Shown: positions 41,841 through 51,280 of the stretch, one piece after another
How the letters are laid out: each line of letters starts with the position of its first letter
How positions within the stretch are numbered: position 1 is the stretch's first letter
Source of the DNA: Bacteroidales bacterium
Lineage (GTDB): Bacteria > Bacteroidota > Bacteroidia > Bacteroidales > UBA932
Length of the DNA: 64,000 nucleotides
Assembly (NCBI GenBank): GCA_024401695.1
Contig: JAKSKN010000005.1
Span: 1 to 64,000, forward strand
Direction: 5' to 3'
Program-made: the position numbers and the translations under genes
Notes under the pieces: generated by a model
Told to the model about the DNA's origin: nothing
Database searches by the model: none
What the model saw: only the letters and a program-made list of their open reading frames with translations

Positions 41841-43136
41841 CTATTTCTTGCTGTAATATTTTGGCCAGCAGGCCTGGAGGTAGGCCTTCAGGCTGTCTTC
41901 GTGACGGTTCTCCTGAGGAGAATAGAAGACTGTCCCCGAAAATTCCTTCGGGAGGAATTCCAGGTCGGTGAAGTGGCCCGGGAAATCGTGGGCGTATTTG
42001 TAACCGTCGGCATAGCCCAGGTCTGACATAAGCTTTGTTGGAGCGTTCCTCAGGTAAAGGGGCACGGCTGCGGTCTGGTTCGAGTGGGCTGCGGCAAGCG
42101 CGGTGTCTATCGCAAGATACGCGGAGTTGCTCTTAGGAGAGCTTGCAAGGTATATCGCACATTCACTCAACGGGATGCGGGCTTCCGGCATACCTATCGT
42201 GTGGACGATCTGGAAGGTGGCGTTGGCGAGAAGCAGTGCGTTTGGGTTTGCCAGTCCTATGTCCTCTGCGGCAAGGATGCACAGGCGGCGCGCAATGAAG
42301 AGGGGGTCTTCGCCGCCGTCAAGCATACGGGCCATCCAGTAGACCGCGGCGTTGGGATCGGAGCCGCGCACGCTCTTTATGAAGGCGGAAATGATGTCGT
42401 AGTGCATCTCGCCACCCTTGTCATAGATCGCCACGTTCTCCTGAAGGCACTCGGTGACCATCCTGTTGTCGATGACGATTTCCGGCAGCATTGCGTTGGC
42501 GTCGACGACAATCTCCAGGATGTTCAGAAGCTTGCGTCCGTCTCCGCCGCTCTGGCGGAAGAGTGCTTCTGTCTCGGCCACGGAAACCTTGCGCTCCAGC
42601 ATCACCTTGTCGGTGGAGAGGGCCCTGTCAAGAAGTGTCTGCAGGTCACCTGCTTCAAGCGGTTTCAGCACATATACCTGGCAACGGCTCAAAAGAGGCG
42701 TTATGACCTCGAATGAAGGGTTCTCGGTGGTGGCTCCGATAAGTATTACGGTACCGGCTTCCACGGCTCCTAGGAGGGCGTCCTGCTGGGCTTTGTTGAA
42801 CCTGTGTATCTCGTCGATGAAAAGTACCGGAGCCGCTGATTTGGAGAACAGCGACTTGTTTCTGGCCGCCTCGATGATGTCACGCACGTCCTTGACTCCG
42901 GCGCTGACGGCTGACAGTGTATGGAATTCCCTGTCAAGGCTCTCGGCGATTATCCGCGCGAGAGTGGTCTTGCCCACCCCCGGAGGCCCCCACAGGATGA
43001 AGGACGAGAGATTGCCGGAGTCGATCATGTTCCTGAGGATACAACCGGGCCCGACAAGGTGCTTCTGCCCGACGTATTCGGACAGATTGTGCGGTCTCAT
43101 CCGTTCAGGGAGGGGTGCAAGCACTGTGGATTCCAT
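41841..43136 (-). CDS. rarA: Replication-associated recombination protein RarA (MgsA)
   Basis: The protein has 431 residues. The AAA+ core has LSEYVGQKHLVGPG, Walker A WGPPGVGKTTLA, Walker B LFIDEIHRFNKAQQDALLGAVE and sensor LIGATTENPSFEV. The C-terminal tetramer domain has SAFIKSVRGSDPNAAVYWMARML and EDIGLANPNALL. It acts at stalled replication forks. The ATG at 43136 is 4 nt from TAAATTCG on the minus strand. Confidence 0.97.
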   Translation of the reverse strand: MESTVLAPLPERMRPHNLSEYVGQKHLVGPGCILRNMIDSGNLSSFILWGPPGVGKTTLARIIAESLDREFHTLSAVSAGVKDVRDIIEAARNKSLFSKSAAPVLFIDEIHRFNKAQQDALLGAVEAGTVILIGATTENPSFEVITPLLSRCQVYVLKPLEAGDLQTLLDRALSTDKVMLERKVSVAETEALFRQSGGDGRKLLNILEIVVDANAMLPEIVIDNRMVTECLQENVAIYDKGGEMHYDIISAFIKSVRGSDPNAAVYWMARMLDGGEDPLFIARRLCILAAEDIGLANPNALLLANATFQIVHTIGMPEARIPLSECAIYLASSPKSNSAYLAIDTALAAAHSNQTAAVPLYLRNAPTKLMSDLGYADGYKYAHDFPGHFTDLEFLPKEFSGTVFYSPQENRHEDSLKAYLQACWPKYYSKK

Positions 43137-43140
43137 ATCG

Positions 43141-43187
43141 CGAATTTACTCTTTTGTTGGAGAAAATCAAAGAATTTCCTACCTTCG
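43141..43187. promoter_or_regulatory. Divergent leaderless promoters (rarA / outer-membrane protein)
   Basis: TAAATTCG (minus, 43141-43148) precedes rarA by 4 nt and TACCTTCG (plus, 43180-43187) precedes a GTG start at 43193 by 5 nt. Both have C in place of the third T of the TTTG box. Confidence 0.55.
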
Positions 43188-43192
43188 TGATA

Positions 43193-43765
43193 GTGCGCAG
43201 GATATTACATATCATAGTCGTTTTAGCGGCGGCATTGCTTTGTACCGATGCCGGCGCACAGCGTGTGGGAGCCGGCATATTCAATTCGCTGAAAGGATTC
43301 GGACTTCAGCTCGACTCCGACCATTTCGAGGATTTCTACTTCGATTCATTCACCGTCTATGCCGATATCTACGGCATTCCAACGGCACGCAGCAATGCTC
43401 CGGGAATCAAGGCGAATTACTCCAGAAACTATGTCGTGAAGGTTCTCGAAAGCCAGTATGTCGGCTTTGACCTTTATGTCGGCCCGGGCTGCACGCTTGG
43501 GTATGTCAAGGATTTCGAGGTCAATTACTATCGTGACACCTCCGTCCCCCTGGTGAAGAACCACGGCGTGGTGGCGGCGCTTTCCGGCACCTTCGGCTGC
43601 CGTTTCGAATTCGGCAGACGTATCCTGATTGACCTTTCATTCTGTCTGGACGCCGGACTGCATATCCGGAAGGATGAAGAGATGGGCAACATCAGTGTCG
43701 GCCTCTACAAGAACGGCATCTTCCAGACCCCATATCCGCAAGTGACCATATTGACTGTATTCTGA
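43193..43765 (+). CDS. Small outer-membrane beta-barrel-like protein
   Basis: The protein has 190 residues from a GTG at 43193 (MRRILHIIVVLAAALL; another GTG at 43187 is possible). A signal peptide ends near DAGAQ, and the rest alternates aromatic and polar residues in strand-like segments (YVVKVLESQYVGFDLYVGPGCTLGYV). It is probably exported, perhaps an outer-membrane barrel of 8 strands. The stop shares its last base with the next gene's start, and the next protein is similar in type. Confidence 0.65.
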   Translation: MRRILHIIVVLAAALLCTDAGAQRVGAGIFNSLKGFGLQLDSDHFEDFYFDSFTVYADIYGIPTARSNAPGIKANYSRNYVVKVLESQYVGFDLYVGPGCTLGYVKDFEVNYYRDTSVPLVKNHGVVAALSGTFGCRFEFGRRILIDLSFCLDAGLHIRKDEEMGNISVGLYKNGIFQTPYPQVTILTVF

Positions 43766-44385
43766 TGAAAAAGAGACTCATATTGCTGACATTGCTGCTG
43801 GTGCTCACGGGCTCCGGAGCCCTGGCACGCTCCCCTTTCGTCAGATTCGGAGTCGAGTGGGGGCCGTCCGCCGTCCTCTATTCGAGCACACACCTTTTTT
43901 ACACCGACAGGGATGGCATAACGGTCAGGGAGGATGACAGCGGCTTCAACAGCCATATCAACGGATTCGTCCTCGGACACGTGGGCGTCAACGCCACGGA
44001 TTTCCTGTCATTTTCCGTCCACTCGGGCTATGCAGGTGTGGGAAAGGATAACAGGCTGATCCCCGTGCTGCTCCGTGTCACGGCGGCTCCTGACGGATTT
44101 GATGCCGATGGACTGTTTTTCTTCATCGACGGTGGAACCGGCTTTCACCTGACCCATAACGACCAGCCGGACATCGACCCCGCCTTTATGGCAGATGCGG
44201 GTATGGGATACCATTTCTCGCTTGCACCTTCAGTCCGCCTCGAATTTGCCCTCAACCTGAAACTTACCTGCGACCAGATACTTATACCGGACCCTGACCG
44301 CGGCGGATACATCCCTGCGGAGAACATAAACAAAAACAGCGCAAAATATCTTGCGCTGTGCCTGTCTGTAGGATTCTCCTTCTAG
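43765..44385 (+). CDS. Outer-membrane beta-barrel-like protein
   Basis: The protein has 206 residues. A signal peptide (MKKRLILLTLLLVLTGSGALA) is followed by strand-rich sequence (RFGVEWGPSAVLYSSTHLFY, FLSFSVHSGYAGVGKD, LEFALNLKLTCDQILI) and ends in Phe (GFSF), as outer-membrane barrels do. It is coupled to the upstream gene (TGATG overlap) and is presumably a partner. Function is unknown. Confidence 0.7.
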   Translation: MKKRLILLTLLLVLTGSGALARSPFVRFGVEWGPSAVLYSSTHLFYTDRDGITVREDDSGFNSHINGFVLGHVGVNATDFLSFSVHSGYAGVGKDNRLIPVLLRVTAAPDGFDADGLFFFIDGGTGFHLTHNDQPDIDPAFMADAGMGYHFSLAPSVRLEFALNLKLTCDQILIPDPDRGGYIPAENINKNSAKYLALCLSVGFSF

Positions 44386-44392
44386 CCGGGGA

Positions 44393-45457
44393 TCATTTGA
44401 TCCTGTACGGTGCGTCATCGTACAGGACGAAACGCTTTGCCTTGCGTATCCATTTCTGCTCCTCAGTCTTGACGTGCTCCTGCACGACGTCGAAGCTGAG
44501 GCGCCCCCGGAGGTATTCCTCTATCACGGGGTCGGCAACCTTCACGAAGAGGCTGTCATACATCTCGAACTGGCTGTAATGCTCTGAAAAATAGTGCATC
44601 AGCTGTAATGTGTGCAGCAGGGAATGGTATTGGGCGCCAGGCTGCAGCATGATCTGGTAGCCGAAGCATTTCTCACCGGCATAGCGGCCTGCGGCCGGGG
44701 TGAATGAGCAGGGACGCATCATCACGCCGGCAGGTGTCGGGAGGAACCTGACATCGACGGTCTTGATGAAAGGGGCTCCTATGTATTCGTAGGGACGGGT
44801 CGTGCCTATGGCGGGGGTGATGGACGTATTGTTCCACAGACCACCTCCGGAATACATTTCACAGGTGAACATACCCGGGATGTCGGAGGCCGGGGCTATG
44901 GTCCAGGGAAGAAGGTCCTTGCCTACGTCCGAAACCAGGGCTGAAACGATATGCAGTGGGAATTTTGCGTCTATCTCGTTGTAGTACAGAGTGCAGAGCT
45001 CTCCCAGGGTGAGCCCGTGACGGTGGGCGACCTTAGGTGTCCAGATATCAGCCTCGATGGCGGGGATCGTGCCCTCCACTACCCTGCCTGCCGGATTGAT
45101 ATGGTCGATGACGTAGATTGCCGGACCGTCGAACATACGGGCGCGCATCGTCAGAAGCTGCATCACGTCCCTGGTGTAGTTGAAATAGCGTGCTCCCACG
45201 TCCTGTATCTCAACCACAAGGGCGTTCAGATCCTCGATCTCGGCGGCATCGAACTCGATGTGGTTGGTGCCGGGCGTGAGCTCGGTGTCGCGCGGAGTGA
45301 AGACCCTGGCGAGGTTGCCCCTTTCGCGGAAGATGTCATATACATATCTTCCGTGGAAAGGATCCCAGCAATTCTGGGTGCAGAATACACCCACCCTGCC
45401 CTCGACGAGGCTTTTGTCGAGCTGGTCCTCAATCGGGCTTGTCCTGAAACTGAACAT
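44393..45457 (-). CDS. DUF1343 exo-beta-N-acetylmuramidase (NamZ-like)
   Basis: The protein has 354 residues. VVEIQDVGARYFNYTRDVM, YVIDHINPAGRVVEG, HRHGLTLGELCTLYYNE and the AIGTTRPYEYIGAPF segment are the DUF1343 signatures. NamZ proteins release N-acetylmuramic acid from cell-wall fragments, so this gene belongs to peptidoglycan recycling or degradation. There is no clear signal peptide, so it may be cytoplasmic or exported by another route. It follows glmM by one base gap on the minus strand, linking amino-sugar metabolism. Confidence 0.85.
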   Translation of the reverse strand: MFSFRTSPIEDQLDKSLVEGRVGVFCTQNCWDPFHGRYVYDIFRERGNLARVFTPRDTELTPGTNHIEFDAAEIEDLNALVVEIQDVGARYFNYTRDVMQLLTMRARMFDGPAIYVIDHINPAGRVVEGTIPAIEADIWTPKVAHRHGLTLGELCTLYYNEIDAKFPLHIVSALVSDVGKDLLPWTIAPASDIPGMFTCEMYSGGGLWNNTSITPAIGTTRPYEYIGAPFIKTVDVRFLPTPAGVMMRPCSFTPAAGRYAGEKCFGYQIMLQPGAQYHSLLHTLQLMHYFSEHYSQFEMYDSLFVKVADPVIEEYLRGRLSFDVVQEHVKTEEQKWIRKAKRFVLYDDAPYRIK

Positions 45458-45458
45458 C

Positions 45459-46877
45459 TCAGCCTATGATCCTTTGGGCGAGGGCTATTACCTCTTCGCC
45501 GAGTTTGACGGCAGCTTCTTCAGTCTGGGCCTCGGAGTAGATCCTGATGATAGGCTCGGTGTTTGACTTGCGGAGGTGAACCCACTGCTTCCGTGATTCG
45601 AAATCGATCTTCACGCCGTCGATGGTGTTGACCTTCTCGTCCTTGAAATGCTCTTTCATCGCTTCGAGTATCTTGTCGATCAGGGCTGGATCAGAGAGGT
45701 CTATCCTGTTCTTTGCAATGAAATATTGCGGGAGGGTGGCCTTGTATGCGCTTGCGCTCAAGCCCTTGTGTGCGAGGTTCGAAAGGAACAGCGCCACGCC
45801 TACCATAGCGTCGCGGCCGCAGTGGGAGGCAGGATAGATCACGCCTCCGTTGCCTTCTCCGCCTATCAGCGCATTGACTTCGTGCATCTTGGTGGTGACG
45901 TTCACTTCGCCTACTGCCGCAGCATAATATGTGCCGCCGTGCGCCTCGGTGACGTCGCGAAGGGCGCGGCTTGAACTGAGGTTTGAAACGGTGGCAAGGT
46001 CCTTCCGGCCCTTCTTCACGGCTTCGTCGAGCAGGTAGTCGGCCACGCTGACAAGAGTGTATTCCTCGACGAACGGCTGTCCGTTCTCGCAGATGAATGC
46101 CAGGCGGTCGACATCCGGGTCGACGCTGATTCCGAGGTCAGCCTTTTCACGGACAACGGTTTCGCTGAGCTCCACGAGGTTCTTCGGAAGCGGCTCAGGG
46201 TTGTGGGCGAAATCTCCGGTAGGCTCCCCGTTAAGGGTGATGCACTCTACTCCGAGCTTTTCGAGAAGCCGGGGCATTATGATGCCGCCGACTGAATTGA
46301 TGCTGTCGAGGACGACCTTGAAGCCGGCCTTGCGCACGGCTTCTGCATCAACCGCCTCGAGCGCCAGCACGGACGCGATGTGCTCGTCGGTGTAGTCGTG
46401 CTCTTCGATGTGTCCGAGCTCGTCCACTTCCGCGAAATCGAATTCGCCGCTTTCGGCAAGGTCCAGGATGGCCTGTCCTTCTGATGCCGTGAGGAATTCC
46501 CCTTTCTCATTGAGAAGCTTGAGGGCGTTCCACTGGCGGGGGTTATGGCTCGCGGTGAGGATGATGCCGCCGTCGGCATTGGCAAAAGTGACTGCGAGTT
46601 CGGTGGTGGGAGTGCTGGCAAAGCCGCACATTACCACGTCTACGCCGCAGGCGACGAGGGTCCCGCAGACAAGCTGCTCGACCATCCGGCCGCTGAGGCG
46701 GGCGTCGCGTCCGACGACCACTTTGTACTTCTTGCCGTTGTTCGGCTGCGGTCTGCGCTGCCTGAGGCAGGCGCAGTATGCATATGTGAATTTTACGATG
46801 TCAACAGGAGTGAGTCCTTCGCCGCAAGGTCCGCCGATCGTGCCGCGGATACCTGAAATGGATTTGATAAGTGTCAT
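45459..46877 (-). CDS. glmM: Phosphoglucosamine mutase-type phosphohexomutase
   Basis: The protein has 472 residues. KSISGIRGTIGG, the phosphoserine loop ILTASHNPRQWNALKLL, the metal loop SVDPDVDRLAFI, LIGGEGNGGVIYPASH and the phosphate loop SNTEPIIRIY are all present. It converts glucosamine-6-P to glucosamine-1-P for UDP-GlcNAc synthesis; a phosphomannomutase is the alternative. The ATG at 46877 lies 6 nt from TATATTTG on the minus strand. It is the first gene of an operon with the NamZ-like gene. Confidence 0.9.
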   Translation of the reverse strand: MTLIKSISGIRGTIGGPCGEGLTPVDIVKFTYAYCACLRQRRPQPNNGKKYKVVVGRDARLSGRMVEQLVCGTLVACGVDVVMCGFASTPTTELAVTFANADGGIILTASHNPRQWNALKLLNEKGEFLTASEGQAILDLAESGEFDFAEVDELGHIEEHDYTDEHIASVLALEAVDAEAVRKAGFKVVLDSINSVGGIIMPRLLEKLGVECITLNGEPTGDFAHNPEPLPKNLVELSETVVREKADLGISVDPDVDRLAFICENGQPFVEEYTLVSVADYLLDEAVKKGRKDLATVSNLSSSRALRDVTEAHGGTYYAAAVGEVNVTTKMHEVNALIGGEGNGGVIYPASHCGRDAMVGVALFLSNLAHKGLSASAYKATLPQYFIAKNRIDLSDPALIDKILEAMKEHFKDEKVNTIDGVKIDFESRKQWVHLRKSNTEPIIRIYSEAQTEEAAVKLGEEVIALAQRIIG

Positions 46878-46883
46878 AGTATG

Positions 46884-46891
46884 CAAATATA
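46884..46891 (-). promoter_or_regulatory. -7 box TATATTTG of glmM
   Basis: The box ends 6 nt before the ATG at 46877, predicting a leaderless or near-leaderless transcript. Confidence 0.6.
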
Positions 46892-46931
46892 GATATAATT
46901 GCTAATTTTGCTGACCAAAATTTCAAGTATT

Positions 46932-47309
46932 ATGAATATCACCGGCTTCTGGACCATACTCCTCCTCATCATATCAAACGTGTTCATGACTTTTGCCTGG
47001 TATGGCCAGCTCAAGCTTCCCGATCTGGTGCCGTCCTCAAAGAACTGGCCGCTGATAGTCATCATACTCCTCTCCTGGATCATCGCACTCTTCGAGTATT
47101 TCTTCATGATCCCAGCCAACAGGATAGGCTCCAACACCAACGGCGGTCCTTTCAACCTGATGCAGCTCAAGGTCATCCAGGAGGTGATTTCCCTGACAGT
47201 ATTCACAGTGATAGTGGCTCTCGTATTCAAGGGCCAGCCTATCCAGTGGAACCACATAGTTGCATTCTGCTGCATGATTGCAGCCGTTTTCTTCGTATTC
47301 TTGAAATAA
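46932..47309 (+). CDS. DUF486 / DMT-family small membrane protein
   Basis: The protein has 125 residues with four hydrophobic helices. WTILLLIISNVFMTFAWYGQLK, IALFEYFFMIPANRIG and FNLMQLKVIQEVISLTVFTV are the conserved blocks of the DUF486 family, related to small multidrug-resistance transporters. Its substrate is unknown. A TAATTTTG box lies 21 nt before the ATG, which was preferred over upstream in-frame starts. The GH95 gene follows by 5 bp. Confidence 0.85.
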   Translation: MNITGFWTILLLIISNVFMTFAWYGQLKLPDLVPSSKNWPLIVIILLSWIIALFEYFFMIPANRIGSNTNGGPFNLMQLKVIQEVISLTVFTVIVALVFKGQPIQWNHIVAFCCMIAAVFFVFLK

Positions 47310-47314
47310 CACGT

Positions 47315-49558
47315 ATGAACCGCCATCTTATCCTGCTGGCGGGCGCACTGGCCTCTGCTGCGGGACTCGTGTCCTGCGCAGTGAACGATAAAGGCATCGC
47401 CAACGACGCCCTGCAGCTGACATTTTCCGAACCAGCATCCACATGGGAGGAATGTGTGCCTCTCGGAAACGGCCGTCTGGGTGCAATGCCCGACGGCGCG
47501 CCGGGCCGTGAAACCATTGTCCTGAACGAGGAATCGATGTGGTCCGGCAGCGAATGGGACCCCGCTAATCCGGAAGCTCTCGAATGGCTGCCTGCCATCC
47601 GCGAAAAGCTGCGCGAAGGCGACAATGCCGCCGCACAGGCCCTTACCTTCCAGCATTTTACCTGTAGCGGCAGAGGCGGTGAGAACCCGCGTTACGGCTG
47701 CTATCAGACGCTGGGCAGACTCATCATCGAATATGGCGGGGATGCCGCTGCCGACGACACATACAGCCGGAGACTGAGCCTGCGGGATGCTGTCGCCACC
47801 ACGACAGGCGCTTCCCTGCTTCGCGAATATTTCGTATCAATGGCAGACGATGTCATCGTCGTCCACCTTGTCTCCAACGGTGCGCCGCTCGATTTTGAAA
47901 TCTCCCTTGAAAGGCCTCAGGATGCCGGATTCAACCGCGAAGGCACGAGTGTGACGATGCAGGGCACGCTGCAGTCCGGCGAGCCCGGAAAGAACGGGGT
48001 CAGCTACTATTGCGAGGCACGCAGGATCAGCATTTCTGACAATGAGGCCCTGATCCTCCTGGGCGCCGCTACCGATTACCTTGCGGTGCGTGACGGAAAG
48101 GCATCGGACCTGTCGCAGGTCATCGAACGCGTGCAGAAGAACCTCGACGATGCGTCCTCGCTCGGCTACGAAGAACTGCGGGCAAGGCATATCGCCGAGC
48201 ACCGAAAGTATTTCGACAGGGTCTCCGTCCAGCTCGGGGATGCCCCGGCTCCCGACAGCGCAGCGCTTTACCTCCAGTACGGCAGGTACCTTTTCATCGC
48301 TTCAAGCGCCCGTGCCGTACTGCCGCCGAACCTGCAGGGCATCTGGGCTGACGGTGTGTACACTCCGTGGAACGGAGACTACCATATGAACATCAATGTC
48401 CAGATGAACCACTGGCCTATGGAGCCCGGCAACCTTTCAGACCTGTGCGGGCCATTCACCAGCTACATCGAGGACATAGTCCCGTCCGGCGAACGCACTG
48501 CGCGTGACTTCTATGGCACCGGCGGATGGACGGCCCACGTCCTTGCCAACGCCTGGCGCTTCACAGCTCCCGCTGAAAACCCGTCGTGGGGGTCCAGCTT
48601 CACCGGAGGAGCCTGGGCTGCCCTGCAGCTTTGGGAGCACTACCAGTTCACCCTTGATGAAGGATACCTCGAAAGGATATATCCAATACTTAAAGGAGCA
48701 GCTGAGTTCCTTGTGTCCAACTTATTTGTTTTCAATGATGAAGGATGGCTTGTGACAGGACCTTCAACCTCCCCTGAGAACAGATATCGGACGGCCGGCG
48801 GACGCATCTGTTCCATCTGTGCCGGACCGGTTATGGACACCCAGATATGCCGGGAGATCTTCGCTGCCGTCAGCAAGGCGGCGGAGGTGCTTGGTGTTGA
48901 TGAGGAATTTGCCCTCAGGCTTGAAGATGCTGCCGGAAAACTGCCGCCGATGCAGATATCCCCTGCCGGATACCTTCAGGAGTGGCTTGAGGACTATGAG
49001 GAAGTGGAGCCGGAGCACCGTCACGTCAGCCATCTTTTCGGCCTGTATCCCGGCACGAGCCTGAATACCGATGAACTGAAGGCTGCTGCCCGCGAGACCC
49101 TGCGCCGTCGCGGCGATGCAGGTACCGGCTGGTCACGCGCCTGGAAAATCAACTTCTGGGCCCGGCTCGGTGACGGCAATCACGCATACAAGCTGTTCAA
49201 GAGCCTCCTTGAACCAGTAAGAAGCTCTTCCGACGGTTTCGTCAGCTATTCCGGTTCGGGTGCCGGTACATTCCCGAACCTCTTCTGTGCCCATCCTCCA
49301 TTCCAGATCGACGGGAACTTCGGCGGCAGCGCCGGCATAATGGAGATGCTTCTCCAGTCCCACGAGGTGCGTCCTGACGGCACCAGGGTCATTTCTGTCC
49401 TGCCTGCGATCCCCGATGAGTGGCAGGACGGTTCGTTCAGCGGCCTGCGCGCACGCGGTGGCATAACTGTTGCTTGCAGATGGAGACACGGACGCATAGT
49501 GCGTCTGAAGATTGACAATCCTTTCAATGTTCCGATCGAAGTTGTCCGCAACAAATAA
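47315..49558 (+). CDS. GH95 family glycoside hydrolase (alpha-L-fucosidase-like)
   Basis: The protein has 747 residues. A lipoprotein signal ends in VSC (about residue 21). LPLGNGRLGA-type opening (CVPLGNGRLGAMPDG), VLNEESMWSG, WNGDYHMNINVQMNHWPMEPGNL and FQIDGNFGGSAGIMEMLLQSH are GH95 signatures. GH95 enzymes remove alpha-1,2-linked L-fucose or L-galactose from glycans. It is probably surface or periplasmic. An esterase gene follows by 16 bp, suggesting joint attack on an acylated host or plant glycan. Confidence 0.92.
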   Translation: MNRHLILLAGALASAAGLVSCAVNDKGIANDALQLTFSEPASTWEECVPLGNGRLGAMPDGAPGRETIVLNEESMWSGSEWDPANPEALEWLPAIREKLREGDNAAAQALTFQHFTCSGRGGENPRYGCYQTLGRLIIEYGGDAAADDTYSRRLSLRDAVATTTGASLLREYFVSMADDVIVVHLVSNGAPLDFEISLERPQDAGFNREGTSVTMQGTLQSGEPGKNGVSYYCEARRISISDNEALILLGAATDYLAVRDGKASDLSQVIERVQKNLDDASSLGYEELRARHIAEHRKYFDRVSVQLGDAPAPDSAALYLQYGRYLFIASSARAVLPPNLQGIWADGVYTPWNGDYHMNINVQMNHWPMEPGNLSDLCGPFTSYIEDIVPSGERTARDFYGTGGWTAHVLANAWRFTAPAENPSWGSSFTGGAWAALQLWEHYQFTLDEGYLERIYPILKGAAEFLVSNLFVFNDEGWLVTGPSTSPENRYRTAGGRICSICAGPVMDTQICREIFAAVSKAAEVLGVDEEFALRLEDAAGKLPPMQISPAGYLQEWLEDYEEVEPEHRHVSHLFGLYPGTSLNTDELKAAARETLRRRGDAGTGWSRAWKINFWARLGDGNHAYKLFKSLLEPVRSSSDGFVSYSGSGAGTFPNLFCAHPPFQIDGNFGGSAGIMEMLLQSHEVRPDGTRVISVLPAIPDEWQDGSFSGLRARGGITVACRWRHGRIVRLKIDNPFNVPIEVVRNK

Positions 49559-49574
49559 TCAAACTTTTCAAGAT

Positions 49575-50474
49575 ATGAGAAAAATCGTCCTTTTCGTCGC
49601 CCTTGCCGCGACATCTTTCACCCTCTTCGCACAGCCGAAGCAGGGCGCTGCCAGACCATCATTCGCAGGCTTCTTCGGGCCGCGTCAGGAAACTGTCCAG
49701 GTGTGGCCTGACGGTGCTCCGAATGCATTTGAAATCACCGATGAGGAGCGTGAGCGCGTCAGGAACAACGGCAGTGACTACACCGTCGCCACCCTTGACA
49801 TCTACCCTGCCCGCAATCCTAACGGCCTCTGTGTCATCGCCTGCCCCGGCGGCGGTTATGCAATGCTTTCCAACACGCACGAAGCAAAGGACTTCAAGGA
49901 CTGGTACAATGCACGCGGCATCACCCTCGCCGTCCTGCAGTACCGCCTGCCGCGCGAACACCACGATGTTCCGCTCAGCGATGTCAAGGAAGCCATCCGC
50001 ATAATGAAGGGCCGTGAAGACCTCGGCGTAAAGCACGTGGGTGTGATGGGCTGCTCGGCCGGCGGCCATCTCGCTTCAACCGCGGCCACCCATCTCACCG
50101 GTGACCTGCGTCCCGAATTCCAGATACTCTTCTACCCCGTCATCACGATGGACCTCTCATTCACCCACAGGGACTCCCACGACCGCCTCATCGGCAAGGA
50201 TGCCTCACAGGAACTCGTTGACCTCTATTCGAATGACAAGCAGGTCACCGCAGAAACCTGTCCGGCCTTCATCGTGGCTGCATCCGACGACTTCCTCGTT
50301 CCCGTCAAGAACAGCCTGGTCTATTATCAGGCCCTGGTTGACAACCACGTGAGCGCCACGATGCATCTCTACCCTACCGGAGGACACGGATTCGGTGTAG
50401 GCGACAACTATATCTACAAGGCAGACTGGTCACAGGAATTAAATGACTGGCTCAACGTTGTAATTAAGAAATAA
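49575..50474 (+). CDS. Secreted alpha/beta-hydrolase, carbohydrate-esterase-like
   Basis: The protein has 299 residues. The signal peptide ends near LFAQ. YPARNPNGLCVIACPGGGYAML carries the oxyanion loop, GCSAGGHLAS the nucleophile Ser, and GGHGFG the catalytic His; DDFLVPV holds the likely acid. This matches the BD-FAE/acetyl-xylan-esterase-like group, which removes acyl groups from polysaccharides. It is probably co-transcribed with the GH95 gene. Confidence 0.88.
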   Translation: MRKIVLFVALAATSFTLFAQPKQGAARPSFAGFFGPRQETVQVWPDGAPNAFEITDEERERVRNNGSDYTVATLDIYPARNPNGLCVIACPGGGYAMLSNTHEAKDFKDWYNARGITLAVLQYRLPREHHDVPLSDVKEAIRIMKGREDLGVKHVGVMGCSAGGHLASTAATHLTGDLRPEFQILFYPVITMDLSFTHRDSHDRLIGKDASQELVDLYSNDKQVTAETCPAFIVAASDDFLVPVKNSLVYYQALVDNHVSATMHLYPTGGHGFGVGDNYIYKADWSQELNDWLNVVIKK

Positions 50475-50479
50475 ATTGT

Positions 50480-50487
50480 TATCTTTG
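50480..50487 (+). promoter_or_regulatory. -7 box TATCTTTG of rpmE
   Basis: The consensus box is 28 nt before the ATG at 50516, leaving a normal short leader. Confidence 0.6.
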
Positions 50488-50515
50488 CGCCCGATTTCAA
50501 AATACTAGTGTAATT

Positions 50516-50767
50516 ATGAAAGAAGGAATCCATCCCGAAACCTACCGACTTGTAGCTTTCAAGGATATGTCAAACGAAGATGTGTTCATCACACGTTCTT
50601 GCTGTACGACCAAGGAGACCATCACCGTCGACGGTGTTGAATATCCTCTGTACAAGCTTGAAATCTCCAACACATCACATCCGTTCTACACTGGCAAGGT
50701 GAAGATCGTCGATACCGCCGGCCGTGTTGATATGTTCTACCAGCGTTACAAGTCCCGCAAGAAGTAA
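50516..50767 (+). CDS. rpmE2: 50S ribosomal protein L31, type B
   Basis: The protein has 83 residues. GIHPETYRLVAFKDMSN, LEISNTSHPFYTGKVKIVDTAGRVDMFYQRY are the L31 signature. It lacks the paired CxxC zinc site of type A, although a local SCC is present, so it is the zinc-independent type B. It is single-gene, with its own promoter and a terminator 24 bp downstream. Confidence 0.96.
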   Translation: MKEGIHPETYRLVAFKDMSNEDVFITRSCCTTKETITVDGVEYPLYKLEISNTSHPFYTGKVKIVDTAGRVDMFYQRYKSRKK

Positions 50768-50790
50768 TTTCCTGCGAACAGATAGGAAAA

Positions 50791-50825
50791 AGCCCGGAGC
50801 ACAAGGTGTTCCGGGCTTTATTTTT
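50791..50825 (+). terminator. Intrinsic terminator of rpmE
   Basis: AGCCCGGA (50791-50798) pairs with TCCGGGCT, ending at 50817, followed by TTATTTTT. Confidence 0.85.
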
Positions 50826-50854
50826 GCTATATTTGCCAAAAATCAACATACGTT

Positions 50855-51277
50855 ATGACAGGCAAAGGTAAATTCATTGCGTGGCTCATCTCAATCATTG
50901 TGGTTGCAGCGGCCGTTTTCGTGTACATCAAGTTCTATTTCGTCTTTGGCGAAGGCGTCAAGGCCGGGGAACTCAACCAGATTGTGTACAAGGGCTGGGT
51001 TTGGAAAACTTATGAGGGAAGACTCATCCAGACCGGTTTCAAGGGTGCCAAGCAGGGCGGAAGCATCCAGTCCAACGAATTCGAGTTCTCCGTTGCCGAC
51101 GATGCGGTTGCGGATTCGCTTATGCACTGCAGCGGCAAGCACGTCGAACTCCGTTACAAGGAGTACCGAGGAATGCTCCCTTGGCGCGGTATGCAGAAGT
51201 ATATCGTCACCGGCATAGAGTCGGTTGCCGAAGCTGACCATACTACCGAGATACCTGTCACCGTCACAGAACTTTAA
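50855..51277 (+). CDS. Membrane-anchored protein of unknown function
   Basis: The protein has 140 residues. One N-terminal helix (FIAWLISIIVVAAAVFVYIKFYF) anchors a beta-rich domain (LNQIVYKGWVWKTYEGRLIQTGF, FEFSVADDAVADSLMHCSGKHVELRYKEYRG). This layout is common in Bacteroidetes and sometimes mis-annotated as 6-phosphogluconate dehydrogenase, but it shows no such motif. A TATATTTG box lies 19 nt before the ATG. The peptidase gene follows by 3 bp. Confidence 0.75.
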   Translation: MTGKGKFIAWLISIIVVAAAVFVYIKFYFVFGEGVKAGELNQIVYKGWVWKTYEGRLIQTGFKGAKQGGSIQSNEFEFSVADDAVADSLMHCSGKHVELRYKEYRGMLPWRGMQKYIVTGIESVAEADHTTEIPVTVTEL

Positions 51278-51280
51278 CCG